DNA from: Spinellus fusiger
Taxonomy: Eukaryota > Mucoromycota > Mucoromycetes > Mucorales > Phycomycetaceae
Length of the DNA: 64,000 nucleotides
Assembly (NCBI GenBank): GCA_025094145.1
Contig: JALLLS010000072.1
Location: 62,001 to 126,000, forward strand
Direction: 5' to 3'
Part shown: positions 22,116-32,114 of the stretch, one piece after another
How positions within the stretch are numbered: position 1 is the first letter of the stretch
How the letters are laid out: the number at the start of each line of letters is the position of its first letter
Program-made: the position numbers and the translations under genes
The notes under the pieces: generated by a model
What the model was told of the DNA's origin: nothing
Database searches by the model: none
What the model saw: the letters and a program-made list of their open reading frames with translations, nothing else

Positions 22116-23325
22116 AAAAAAACCTAAAGGCCAAAGGTGTAGTTTATAAATGTAATAAATATGTTTCTCAATTTGCTTCTGCTATCAATTGAGCAAGCTT
22201 GTATACTTTCTTCTAAGTTACATTGATTACTTTTTATAATAACAAGTCTTATGGGATTATGGAGGGGTGTGTTCATCATTCCTTTTTCCAAAATACTTCA
22301 AGGCTTGTGCCTTGTTAAAGGTCTTCATTATACTCTTCATCCTCTTGGCTTATCCTAAGTCTTCTTAAGGGCCTCAGTGGTAGACTTGGCACTATAGGAT
22401 TGCTGGGTGGCAGTTTTTTTCTTGTTTGCACTGGTCTTTCCACTTTTCTGTGGCTATTCTTTTTTGGCCATACCTGCTTTGTCCCAAGGTGCTTGTGCCT
22501 TCATTTTGGTCATGTTCATGGTCAGAATGGCCAACCACTGGTAAGACTTCTTCTCCCTGTTCTTCTTCTGATTGCAGATCTTTTTAAGCATCCACAACAC
22601 CTTGAGGCTCTTTGACTTTCTCTTCTACTTCATACTCTTATATTCTTTCTTGAGTTTCTGACAAGTCTTCCTCTTGTGTTGGGCTTTCTGGTACTTGTGG
22701 TTCTTCTATATGCTCTTGATCTGGTGGTGGAGGGCTTCCAAGCTGTGTTAGTTCTTCTCCTTCATCCCAGAAGTAGGACATCAGCCTGTTTCCATGGCAA
22801 TTCTTTGCCAGAGGTATACCTTCTCTGTCCTACATCAAGTATACTGAACAGTGCCTAGCTATCACTTGGAAAAGACCCAACCTTCTCTCCCACTGCTTGG
22901 ACATGATGGAGGCTTTTGGTAAAATCTTCCCCAAGACCCATTCTCCAGGTTCAAACCATCTAGGTCTTATATTATTGTTTGCCCTTTCCAGAGCTTTTCT
23001 TCTAGAAATATCTCTTTGTTGAGCCATTGCTTCTGCCAACCTTTTTTCTAGGGCCTCAACACCACACTCATATTCTTGGTGTCTTGTCAGACCTGGCTGC
23101 CCAAGCTCAATTGGTGTTCTTGGATAGAAATGCTCAAATGGAGTACATCCTATGGCTGCTGATATAGTGTGTGCATGTGTAGCCACTATGTGTGGTATGT
23201 GGTGTGTCCATCCTCTGACTTCAGGTTGTTTGATCTTCTGTCTTCAGGTTGTTTGATCTTCTGTCTTCTGAGTTTATATTTAAATAGTTTCACAGATATT
23301 TTGGCCAGTTTGGATTGAGGCATAG
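22116..23325 (-). pseudogene. Second copy of the gypsy element, 3' half
   Basis: On the minus strand it repeats the integrase third block, C-terminal domain, acidic tail and 3' LTR of the element at 1-3132. The 118-residue stretch at 23186-22830 differs from the first copy at about one residue (Ala for Val). It shares the first copy's Lys-for-Glu change in the integrase and the TAG stop after SVYLM. A ~24-bp tandem duplication (near 23219-23262) adds a frameshift. The left part of the element is replaced by the leader and LTR of another element at 23326-23929. Confidence 0.75.
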
Positions 23326-23383
23326 CTCTTTCTGATACCACACCACTGCCTATTGGCAGCACCCCCACCCCTGTGAGATTGTT
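23326..23383 (-). other. Leader of the S3 LTR element with initiator-tRNA-like PBS
   Basis: On the minus strand downstream of the S3 LTR lies TGGTATCAGA (23340-23331), matching the primer-binding site complementary to initiator tRNA-Met used by many LTR retrotransposons. It is ~43 nt from the inferred LTR end, farther than usual, so either the LTR end is misplaced or this is coincidence. Confidence 0.4.
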
Positions 23384-23929
23384 TGTACAGGTAGAATTAA
23401 CAAGACTGAACAAAGATAATTTTTATTGAGTAAAGAAAGGTTCACTATTTATACTTTTTGTTGGTGCTTATCCTTTGGTGGCTTCTACCTTATGGCTGCT
23501 TCACAATTACAACTAAATGGTTGGTGTATATATTGCTACCTTATGGTAGTATTAATAACTGCCACCTTATGGTTGGCTCATATGTTTTACTTAGTTGTAG
23601 TATTATTAGATTCAACCCTATGGTTGGTTCCTGGGATAAGCACTCCATTATTGGAACCATTAATTATTATGATTCTTTACTCAATTGACTCTGATAGGTC
23701 AATATTGTTCTGTTAGGATTATTAATGAAGATGGCTCTTGTTAAGTGTCTAATAGTACACTGAGCTTTAGAAGGTGATTTGTAGTTATGACCAATCAGTG
23801 AGATGATACAGAGATGTACTATGTTAGTTGTGTGCACTCAAGCTTTCATAGAGTATTCTGAATGTCACAACACACTACTTGTGTTGACTTATTCATAGAG
23901 AATCTTTGGATTGAAGTTGGAACATGACA
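23384..23929 (-). repeat. LTR, family S3, copy b
   Basis: The minus strand reads TGTCATGTTCC ... CTACCTGTACA, with TG/CA ends. It is similar over its length to 5337-5911. It joins a gypsy-like fragment (left) to LINE L2-E (right) without a target duplication. Confidence 0.75.
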
Positions 23930-24482
23930 GGAGGGCATAGTGACAGTCCACAAAGTATGAAGAGAGATATTCACACCAGGGCATAAGAAGAAGATGAGCG
24001 GAGTAAGTGTGGAGAGACATGTTAAAGTCTCCCATAATGAAGAGGCAATCCCAAATGAGTGGGTTGTGTGAAATAGAAAAGGAACAAAGGTCATGAAAAA
24101 AGTCTCTTCGTTGAGGAAGAAAACCAGCAGGGGCATAAAGAACAAGGGCATAGAAAGGATCATAAAAGGAAGAAACATGACTTACCTTGACCAGCAGGGC
24201 TCAATCATCCTCTGGTAAGGGTATGCAGTCAAAATGAAGGTGAGGAGAGAGAGAAACAATACCACAATGGTATGTCCATAGGGAAGAGTGGGTGCAAAAT
24301 TGTTGGTGAAGGAGGGTGGCAAGTTGAAGTGATGTGACATATGTTTCTTGAAGGGCAATGATGTTGAATGAGGATTGTTAAAGGAAAGAAATGAAGTCTG
24401 AACAATGAGAAGGACTGGATAATTTGATCAAGCTATTGCAGTTGATACTGGCAATGCTGACAGAGAGGGAAAGGGCTGACAT
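23930..24482 (-). pseudogene. L2-E ORF2, endonuclease part only
   Basis: It starts at 24482, one base after the ORF1 TAG. It encodes the endonuclease N-terminus up to FIMGDFNMSLHTLTPLIF and the following HTLW region, then ends at the LTR. A stop occurs near 24200. Confidence 0.7.
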
Positions 24483-24483
24483 C

Positions 24484-25486
24484 CTAGGATGCTATTGTTG
24501 TTGCTGGTGTTGTTCCAGCAGAAGGAATGGCAGGGGTTGAAGCAGGCTTGGTCTGTACTCCAGGGATGTGGGTGGTGGGCTTGGTGGTAGCAGAGAAAGC
24601 AGACCTAGTCACCCTAGGAAAGAGCTCCTTTGTTTTCTGCCTTTTGGTGGCAGGGGTCTCCATCTGTGGTTGCTCCTTGACCTGTTTGACCTGTTTGGCC
24701 ATGATCACACCATGGCCAGGAGAGGGCAACTCCTCCTCCTCCTCTTCCACAGCTAATACTGCTGTTACTACCTGGGGCTCTGGGGCTTCCTTGGGGATTT
24801 CTGGGACCGTTTGACCCTCCATTGGATCATCCCTCTCCTCCTGCAGCCAAGGGATGTTGTGTTGGAGCTGCTCAAAGGTGATGAGGACACCTTCTGAATC
24901 TGTGTATGGGGCCACATCCAGGACCACATAGCCAGCAACCACATAAGTGCAATATGTTGTGTCATAAAGGACACCTGCATCCAGGACTTGGCCATAGTGA
25001 ACCATTGTGTCCTTGATCCCATCTATGACAGTGTGTGGGTCCCTTAAAGGGAGTCTTGAAAGGGATACCTTTCTGATATCAACCTTAGGCCCAAGAGCCA
25101 AGACACCAACTACAGTTGCATTGGCCTTTTTGAAGTACAGCCCCTTTTCACAGGCCCTGCTGATACTCTCATAGTCATCAGGTGCAAATCCAACCTCAAA
25201 GATGGTCTTCTTCCCTTCTTTCTGGGAAGCAGCACCAAGTCTCTTGGGGTATTGCTCAAACAATGCCTCATATACCTGGAGGTGGGTGGGTGAGATCTTG
25301 CTCACGTCAAAGATGACTGTGCCTGGGTAGTATGCACTATGCCAAACACAAGTCTTGTACGTTTTCATGCCTTGTGTTGCTCAGAGGCAGAGAAGTGTTT
25401 TTTTTGTTGGCAGCAATGCTAGCCCAACTGGTGTTTGTTGCAGGGGGATTGCACTTAGGTTGTGATTCTTTAGCAGAAGAAGCCAT
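24484..25486 (-). pseudogene. L2-E ORF1, zinc-knuckle-less variant
   Basis: The 294 codons from 25368 are open and about 95% identical to L2-1 ORF1; the first ~40 codons (ATG at 25486, beginning MASSAKES) are in another frame because of the same single-base loss as in L2-1. It has the same acidic (VEEEEEELPSPGHG) and basic (TKRQKTKELFPRVTRS) tail. The shared frameshift shows that L2-1 and L2-E descend from one defective or translationally frameshifting parent. Confidence 0.75.
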
Positions 25487-25689
25487 GTCCCTACTAGAGA
25501 TATACAGTTCAAAGTATTTTTTTATTTATAGGTGTTGATTGCTATTCATGCATTGGGCATGTTAGCCACCCTATGAGAACTTTTGAAAAAATAGAATAAA
25601 CATTTAAACACTTCAAATACAAAAGTGAAAAAAAGAATGCAAATGAATGGGAAACAGAAAGAAAAGAGAATATAAAACCTTGAAGTGAG

Positions 25690-25745
25690 GGGAAAATAAT
25701 AAAAAATGATGAAAAATGATGAAAAATGATGAAAAATGATGAAAC
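25690..25745. repeat. Short tandem repeat in the L1-B 3' UTR
   Basis: About four copies of the 10-bp unit GATGAAAAAT. The L1 fragment at 4618-4994 has only a remnant at this place, so the array expanded in L1-B. Confidence 0.8.
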
Positions 25746-26170
25746 ATGAGAAATGATGGTAAAATGAGAATTATGAATAGACATCCAAAAGGCCATAAAG
25801 TCAGCAAGGAAACCAGGACACCAAAAAGATAACTGTCATCCTGTGGCAATTCGAAATCCAATGAGGGATACTTAGAGCAACTTGGACAATCCTGAGGACA
25901 CAAATACAGCAACTACACTAGCAGCTTCTGGCTTTGCTAAATGGGTTAAGAATGGGTGGCAGAGGAGAGATTGGAGGAGAAGTGATGATACAGTGTCTGT
26001 TGCTGTAGGAGTCTTTGCACTCTATGGCAGCATTGGCGTTCCTGCTCAACACACCCATCAGCAGCCTCAATGAGCAAGCTACCAGCTGATGGCTCTACCT
26101 TAAAGTCTTGAGTAGACGTGGCTCAATCAATGGCTTGCAGCAGTATTAACAAACTGGGCCAAAGATCTTG

Positions 26171-29100
26171 CTATTTAACAAAAGACTTAACTGTGCACGG
26201 CAGAAGATTTAGACAATAGTCAATTGGGTGAACATCTTGTGGTGGTGCAGGAACTAAGAAGAACAAGAACATGGAGCATTCATGGTCAACAAATGTGCAA
26301 GTGAGAAAGTGGTCCTGATTAGCAGATGGGTGGCCACATTGGCAAGGAACTGAAGGTGTTGGTGGTAACCAAGCAATCCTCCATTTTAGTAGACAATGTC
26401 TTTCTTTGCACATGCATGGTAGTAGAAGAATTGGATCCCAAATAGGTCTACATAGTCCATGGGCTACCATCACCAGCAGATTTTTGCCATGCACTTGACT
26501 AGGAATTTCACTTTGAAGACATTCAAGATAAACTACTTTTAATGGATATTTAGGAGGGTTGTGAGCCCGTCCTATTCTTTGAGCATTTTGCCAGAGTACA
26601 TTGCCACATAGCTTAATCCATCTGGCTTTAATCTGGGGTGCTTCAAGCTGCAGGACAAGGCACCAGAGGAGGGTGTCTTCAGGAAGGGTAGCTGCGTGCT
26701 CAACAAATTTGGCTTGCAGATAAAGAAAACAAGAGTATATGTTAGGGAGGGCAGCTAATTGGGCAACCTGGATTGTTCCAAACCTAGCAGTAGCAGATCT
26801 AGCAAGACAAAGTCTCAGACAAGCAGACTGACAGATTTGTAGTGGGCGGATGCCTAGTCTATTGACATTACAAATAGCCAACCCATACTTAAGGATAGGC
26901 CAAACAAAAACAGTATATGCTCTTAGGGCTGCTGTAATCCCAAAGCCATACATGTTTACACCCATTCCTCTCAGCTTTTGCATTACTGCAATTGCCTTGA
27001 CTTGTGAGTGTGAGAAAAGTGTGTCTTGGTTAATACCTTGATGTGAAAAGGGGATACCAAGGTACTTGAAAGTATCACAGGTTGGAAGCTTGTTGCCATA
27101 AAGATAAAACAGCACATTGGCTGGGGCATTGAGTACTTCACATTTGGAGGGACTCTATTTGTAACCAAGGAGGGTCAAGTGAATTTTGGCAAGTGCCAGC
27201 ATTCGATGTATATCTTCTGGGCAGCCCATAAGAGCCACATCATCAGCATACAACAAACAATTCACAGGAGCCCAAGTAACAGTGACATGAGACGGACTGT
27301 AAGAGGAATCTGACAACTCAGAAGAGTCATCCAAAACTGTAGAAGTAGGAAAAGGATTGTGAAGGGAATTCTGTAACTTGTCAAGCAACGCGTGAACAGT
27401 TGCCTGTGGGGAAGCAAAAGAGAAAGGATTTTGAGCACAGAGATTAATGGACCGTCCCATGGTAGGTGGGTGCATACCAACCAGTATTGGGGATACCAAA
27501 GCAAACCTCAAGAAATGTGGAAGAGTATCAATGAAAATAGAATAAAGAAATGGAGAAAGAATACTACCCTGTAAGACTCATTGTTTAGGTGCAATGTCCT
27601 GGGATGCTACATTTTTCAGAATCACATTCACCACAATGTCATCAAACAAATTCTGTAGTAGCAAGAGCAACAGCTGAGACACAAAGGGCATCAGCAACTC
27701 CCATATGACAGAGCATTCCACACTATCATATGCAGCTTTAATATCTAGGAAGACAACACTGGAGGTTTTGGATCTTGCTCTCCTGATCCTTGGGCAGCAT
27801 ACAACCCCATAAGTTTGTGGAGACAGAGGGCCTGGTCTAGAGTTCCACGACAAGCACAAAATCCACCTTGAGCCATGTCCAATGCAGGCATGGTTGAAAG
27901 GAGCTCCCCAGCTATACATCTTTCTAAGAGCTTACAAAACACCAATGTCAAGCTAATAGGCCAATAGTTACTAGGGTCATCCTGCTCTCCTTTGTTTTTG
28001 TAAATAGGTACCACCTGTGCTGTTCTCCAGGCCACAGGCGTCCACAACCATCTCCAACACAATGTGAAGATCTGATGTAACAGAGGCACTAGCACTCAAA
28101 CTAGGGGTTTGAGCATTTCTGCTCTAATATGATCAATACCTGGTGCTTTTTGATTTGGCATCTTTTGAATAGCAGAGTGAATAAAGTCTACATCCCATGG
28201 GACTGGATTGTCTTGGAGAATAAACTCCTGATGCTCCTGTCTTTCCATAGATCTGCCAAACACACTCTCTAGGTGGTTAATCATGCAATTGCAGCATGCC
28301 AAGGGCCCTCTGGAGATGACAGGGAAATTGGCAAACGTCTCTGCAGCCTCATTCCTTTACAGCACTTGTCATCTCTGTTAAGCCCTTACAGACTTTATCA
28401 CAAAATACATGCCAGGTTTGTTGTTGTGCTTGCCTTATAGCCTTTTTCAAAGCTAAACACGCTTCCTCATACAAGCGGTGGGCTTCAATGCATTCAATAT
28501 CATTGCCTACCCATTGTCTAAAACAATAAAGTTCTTGACAATGGTCAGCTAACTGTTGTAGATCAGCATTCCAGTAGCTTTTCCAAGCTTTTGGATGGGA
28601 TTGTGTGCACCCTACACTATCATCCAGGGCCTTGTAGATTGACTCATTGAGTCTCTCAGCAAAGTCCTCTATCTTAACAGAGCACAATGGGGTTTTGTCT
28701 TCCAATATTTTTTGGATCTCTCTTTGCAGTTCACCTGTGTTCTCTGCAAAACATTGCTTGTACTGGTCACAGACTGTTTGTTTGTTTAAACGTTGCAGTC
28801 TCCAGAGGCAATGGACAGCTGTTTCTGTCATGAGTGGTGGCATGAGCACCGGCTGAAAGGACAGCTCACACAAGTGGTGGTCTGAACCTAATGTCAGATC
28901 GTCCCTAATGTGCAAGCACACTTTGGAGAAGTTGTAGCTTCTTGACAGGAACAGGTCAGTAATGCTAGCAAACCAACAACCATCTGCTAGAATTTGTTCA
29001 TATGTAGGCAAGCCAAATGCCAACTCTGAGTTCCACAAGGCTAGATCCTGATGGCAGATCCAGTCTTCAAATCCCACATGTCTGTTGTTTATGCCATGAT

Positions 29101-29535
29101 CTCCAGTCAGGCAGCCTAAATGTGTATTCAGGTCACCAAGGATGAGTGTGAAGTTGTCTATGGGTAATGAATTCAACCTTTCCACAGCCTCACTAGACAA
29201 CAGCTTGAAGTTAGGTACAGACCATGGAGTGTATATGGGCCAATCCTACAGGAGACCACAAAAGGATTAGTAATTGGTAATGAATGTACATGGTAAGGAA
29301 AGTCAGGACAAATAAAGAACAAGACTCCATCAAAACCTTGTCCAGCATCACCATGGGCTGTAGCATAGTTGTGTATTTGTATCCAGGGGCACCTCAACAT
29401 TTGCATGTCTTTGGTCAGGAAAGTCTCTGTCACTAAAAGTATATCAATATCATTCTGCACACACAAATTCAGAATGTTCATCAGTTTGGGCCTGATTCCA
29501 CAAGTGTTCAATAGACCAATCTTTAGTCTATTCAT
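26171..29535 (-). pseudogene. L1-B ORF2: endonuclease-reverse transcriptase, frameshifted
   Basis: It starts at 29535 with ATG overlapping the ORF1 TGA. Domain order: AP-endonuclease-like (LLNTCGIRPKLMN, LLVTETFLTKD, LILGDLNTHLGC, DRHHLCELSF-like end); linker; reverse transcriptase (QVVPIYKNKGEQDDPS, VVFLDIKAAYDSVE, VLQGSILSPFLYS, CLLYADDVALMGC); C-terminal domain ending in CQCGHPSANQDHFLTC, a Cys-x-Cys...His...Cys motif typical of LINE ORF2 tails. Defects: one-base loss near 29210; stops at ~28095 and ~27577 (TGA, both shared with L1-A) and ~27156 (TAG; TGG in L1-A); frameshifts near 28350 and 27765. The catalytic YADD is intact. Confidence 0.85.
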
Positions 29536-30614
29536 AATTCTTCTTGGTAAGTGTTTTGGGCATCTCCCTCATCTTCTTCCATAGCTGAGCCTGATCCAAA
29601 TGCCTGGATGGCCTCTTCTTCAAGGGTGGCAGGGTGGCTGGCAACTGGGGTCTTGGCCTTGAGATCTGCCAAGAGCTTCTCAAAGGCAGTGGCAGAGAGG
29701 TGGGGAGTGGCATTACCAGAGCCAAAGTGGCAAGCAATGCTGTACCCTAAGTGAGTGGGAGAATGAAGACAGGTGTTTGACACTCTCTGGTCAAAGAGTT
29801 CCTGGGCCTTTGCAGCCTTGGTACTGTTGGTTTCCCCTTGGAGCTTTGGGTCTGCAATGACTGCAGCAGACACAGGGTTGAAGTCCTTCACTGGACTGAT
29901 CTTAAGCTTCTCGAGGTGCTCCTTGAGTTCCTTCTTGTAGCTGCTGTGGACCAGCAGTGCAACTGTTCCCCTTGCCAGGAAGTGGATGTCAATGATCCGT
30001 GACTGTTGGATCTTCAACAATCCCAACATCTTGCGGACCTGGCCATACTTAAGGTATTGGCGGCAAGGGACGTATACAAATTTGTACACTGAGGGTCCAG
30101 TGGGCTCCTGCAAGGCACGTACTGCTTGTGCCTTAAGCACTGCTTTGGCCTTTGTAGGCTTCTTGGCCTGGGGGTTCTTCTTTGCCATGCTGGCATAGGT
30201 GGTGGGTGTGGGTGTGGGTGTGGAGGTTGGGGCATGCTTTGAAGCAGCAGTCGAGTTGTCCTGCTTGGCAGGGGTGGCAGGGGTGGTGGTGGTGGTGTTG
30301 GTGGTGCTGGTAGTGGCCTGAGCCTGGAGGGATGCAATCATTGCATCCTTGGCCTTCAATTGGGCCTCCAATTCCTGGATATGGAGTCCAAAGATCTCCA
30401 TCTGTTTTTGGATTGCCGCCATCATCTGCAGCATTTGTTGGGCATGGGTGTTGGCCTTTTCCACCTTGGACATTTTGTTCTCCTTGTTGGTTCTTGCTTG
30501 GGTGCGTTTGGCAAGCAGTTTTTCTTTTCTGCTTTTAGGGACGTCGTAGGTGGTGGGGACATTGGTAAGGCCAAACTCAAAGGGTTTGGTGGGTGGTGCT
30601 GAGGTGGGGTCCAT
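29532..30614 (-). CDS. L1-B ORF1 protein, 360 aa, open
   Basis: This is an uninterrupted ORF. Residues ~1-50 are basic and polar; ~50-105 form a coiled coil (HAQQMLQMMAAIQKQM, HIQELEAQLKAKDAM), probably for trimerisation as in other LINE ORF1 proteins; ~105-155 are a Thr/Pro-rich linker; ~150-165 are basic (MAKKNPQAKKPTKAKAV), a likely RNA-binding patch; ~170-235 form a conserved domain (KFVYVPCRQYLKYGQV, FLARGTVALLVHSSYKKEL) that could be an RRM-like fold; the tail is acidic. There is no zinc knuckle. Its role is presumably RNA chaperone/RNP formation for retrotransposition. The stop is within the ORF2 start (ATGA, 29535-29532), which implies coupled translation. Confidence 0.8.
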   Translation of the reverse strand: MDPTSAPPTKPFEFGLTNVPTTYDVPKSRKEKLLAKRTQARTNKENKMSKVEKANTHAQQMLQMMAAIQKQMEIFGLHIQELEAQLKAKDAMIASLQAQATTSTTNTTTTTPATPAKQDNSTAASKHAPTSTPTPTPTTYASMAKKNPQAKKPTKAKAVLKAQAVRALQEPTGPSVYKFVYVPCRQYLKYGQVRKMLGLLKIQQSRIIDIHFLARGTVALLVHSSYKKELKEHLEKLKISPVKDFNPVSAAVIADPKLQGETNSTKAAKAQELFDQRVSNTCLHSPTHLGYSIACHFGSGNATPHLSATAFEKLLADLKAKTPVASHPATLEEEAIQAFGSGSAMEEDEGDAQNTYQEEL

Positions 30615-30753
30615 GGTTAATGGATCCAGTGTGATATAGGTGGCGGGGGGTGTTGGTGTTGACAGATGGGTGATTGTAATGTTTGCTGTAGATTTTATTA
30701 TAACTCTTTGGGGTAATATTTATTATGCAAAAGAGCTTCCCACTAGAGATATA

Positions 30754-32112
30754 CAGTGGCTCCTAACAAAACAATGGTATTTTCAAATTCAGACCATAAT
30801 TTTACCCTTAATTTTTTTTTATTAAACATTCTTCATTTATTGCTTTTCTACTCTAATGTCTACCTCATCTAACACCACCAAACAACCCATGAGACCTCTT
30901 GGGAACAGAAAGAAGAATATCAATGACTTTACCCAATGTCTCATTGATCACAAGGCCACCATAAATGGGACAAGTCAGGCTGCCATTTCTGCTAGGTTTG
31001 GAGTTAGTCAACAGTCTGTTTCCCTCATTGTAAAGAGATATAAGGAAACTGGCTGTTTCAAGGCTAAGAAGAGCACTGGGCACATGCCCATTCTGAAGGA
31101 GAGGGACAAGAGAGAGGTCAGTCATGAAGTGGCAAGCTATTCATTTCAGACAATGAATCAGCTTTACAAGTAGATGACCACCAAAGTGTCCAGGAGCACC
31201 TTCTCAAAAATGATGAAGAAGCTTAGCCTATTTTCTTGCAGGGTGGTCAAGAAATCTTCTCTCAGCATCAAGCACAAGAAGTTGAGGCTTGCTTGGGCTA
31301 AGGCCCATCTCCACTGGACTGAAAACAACTGGAAGACAGTCATCTGGTCTGATGAGTCCAGATACCAGTTGGTCACCACCAACAACTATACCAGGGTGGT
31401 GCAAAAAGTTAATGAGGGACCACTCCCAAAGAACGTCAAGCCCACTATGAAGTTTGGAGGTGGCAGTGTGATGGTGTGGGGATCTTTCTCTGGTGAAGGT
31501 GTTGGGAGATTGGCACCTGTGAAGGGCAGTATAGACAGTGGAAGATACATTGAGATCTTAAAGGAGAACTACTGCCCTGAGCTGGCCCAACTCAAGGCAC
31601 TGAATCCAGAGATCAATTACGTTCTTCAGGAAGACAATGCCAGCTGCCACAAGAGCAAGGAATCCAGGCTATGGAAGGCACAAGAGACCATTGCCACTGT
31701 GGAGGGGTGGCCCTCACAAAGACCTGACCTGAACCCAATAGAGCATCTTTGGGAGGTGCTTGACAGAGCAATAAGAAAGAGGATGACCCCAGCAAGCTCC
31801 CTTCTGGATTTGGAGGTGCTTCTGTTGGAAGAATGGGAGAATATTCCCAAGGACACCACAGACACCCTCATTGCCAGCATGCATTGGAGATGTAGGGCTG
31901 TTATAGAGGCCAAGGGTGGAAGCACCAAATATTAAGGGTTTCCACCCAATAAACTTGTCTTTATTATTCTGTTGACCTTCTTTATACTTCATCCAATTTA
32001 AAAGTCTCTACTGTGTGTTTAATGTATGTTTTTATTACAAAGAATAAGTATTTCCTATTGCAGAATTATACCGGGGTATGAAAAAATACCATTGTTTTGT
32101 TAGGAGCCACTG
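30754..32112 (+). mobile_element. Best-preserved Tc1/mariner element (Tc1-31k)
   Basis: The element is 1359 bp with identical 30-bp inverted ends (CAGTGGCTCCTAACAAAACA continued by ATGGTATTTT), flanked by TA (30752-30753 and 32113-32114). The transposase is interrupted by one nonsense codon only. It sits inside LINE L3: the L3 reading frame continues across the TA site into ATCTCTAGTAGGGA at 25501-25488, beyond the later L1-B insertion. Intact ends mean it could still move if transposase were supplied. Confidence 0.93.
30856..31935 (+). pseudogene. Tc1 transposase, one nonsense codon (DD35E type)
   Basis: It spans 359 codons in a single frame with one TAG at 31171-31173; the 17-kb copy has CAG there, so this is a C-to-T change. 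Residues ~35-65 (TSQAAISARFGVSQQSVSLI) form the helix-turn-helix. The catalytic triad is complete: VIWSDESRYQL, VLQEDNASCHKSKE, and PDLNPIEHLW. Between the second Asp and the Glu I count 35 residues, one more than the 34 of classical Tc1. The C-terminus is CRAVIEAKGGSTKY. The 253 codons after the stop start with ATG, but that product would lack the DNA-binding domain. Confidence 0.9.
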
Positions 32113-32114
32113 TA

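Larger units (their letters stand above)
23930..25487 (-). mobile_element. LINE L2-E, 5' part
   Basis: It is nearly identical to 13612-15164 of L2-1. It contains the whole ORF1 (24484-25487) and the first ~550 bases of ORF2, cut at 23930 by the S3 LTR. Its 5' end GAAGAAGCCATG is at the same base as in L2-1 and L2-D. Confidence 0.85.
25508..30741 (-). mobile_element. LINE L1-B, complete span with 15-bp TSD
   Basis: It is flanked by ACTAGAGATATACAG at 25493-25507 and 30742-30756. Minus-strand order: 5' leader, ORF1 (30614-29532), ORF2 (29535-26171), 3' UTR (26170-25508). The 3' end has no poly(A) tail and finishes CTTTGAA, then CTGT shared with the target. The right target copy includes the CAG that starts the Tc1 at 30754. 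ORF1 is open; ORF2 has several frameshifts and stops. Confidence 0.9.

Noticed and set aside
25690..25745. CRISPR-like array
   Set aside because: Direct 10-bp tandem repeat without spacers, inside a LINE 3' UTR of a eukaryote.
1818..28100. TGA read as tryptophan (altered nuclear code)
   Set aside because: Host genes spell conserved Trp as TGG (for example in the carnitine acetyltransferase SWHRDSW), and the TGA codons lie only in decayed elements where CGA or TGG decay explains them.
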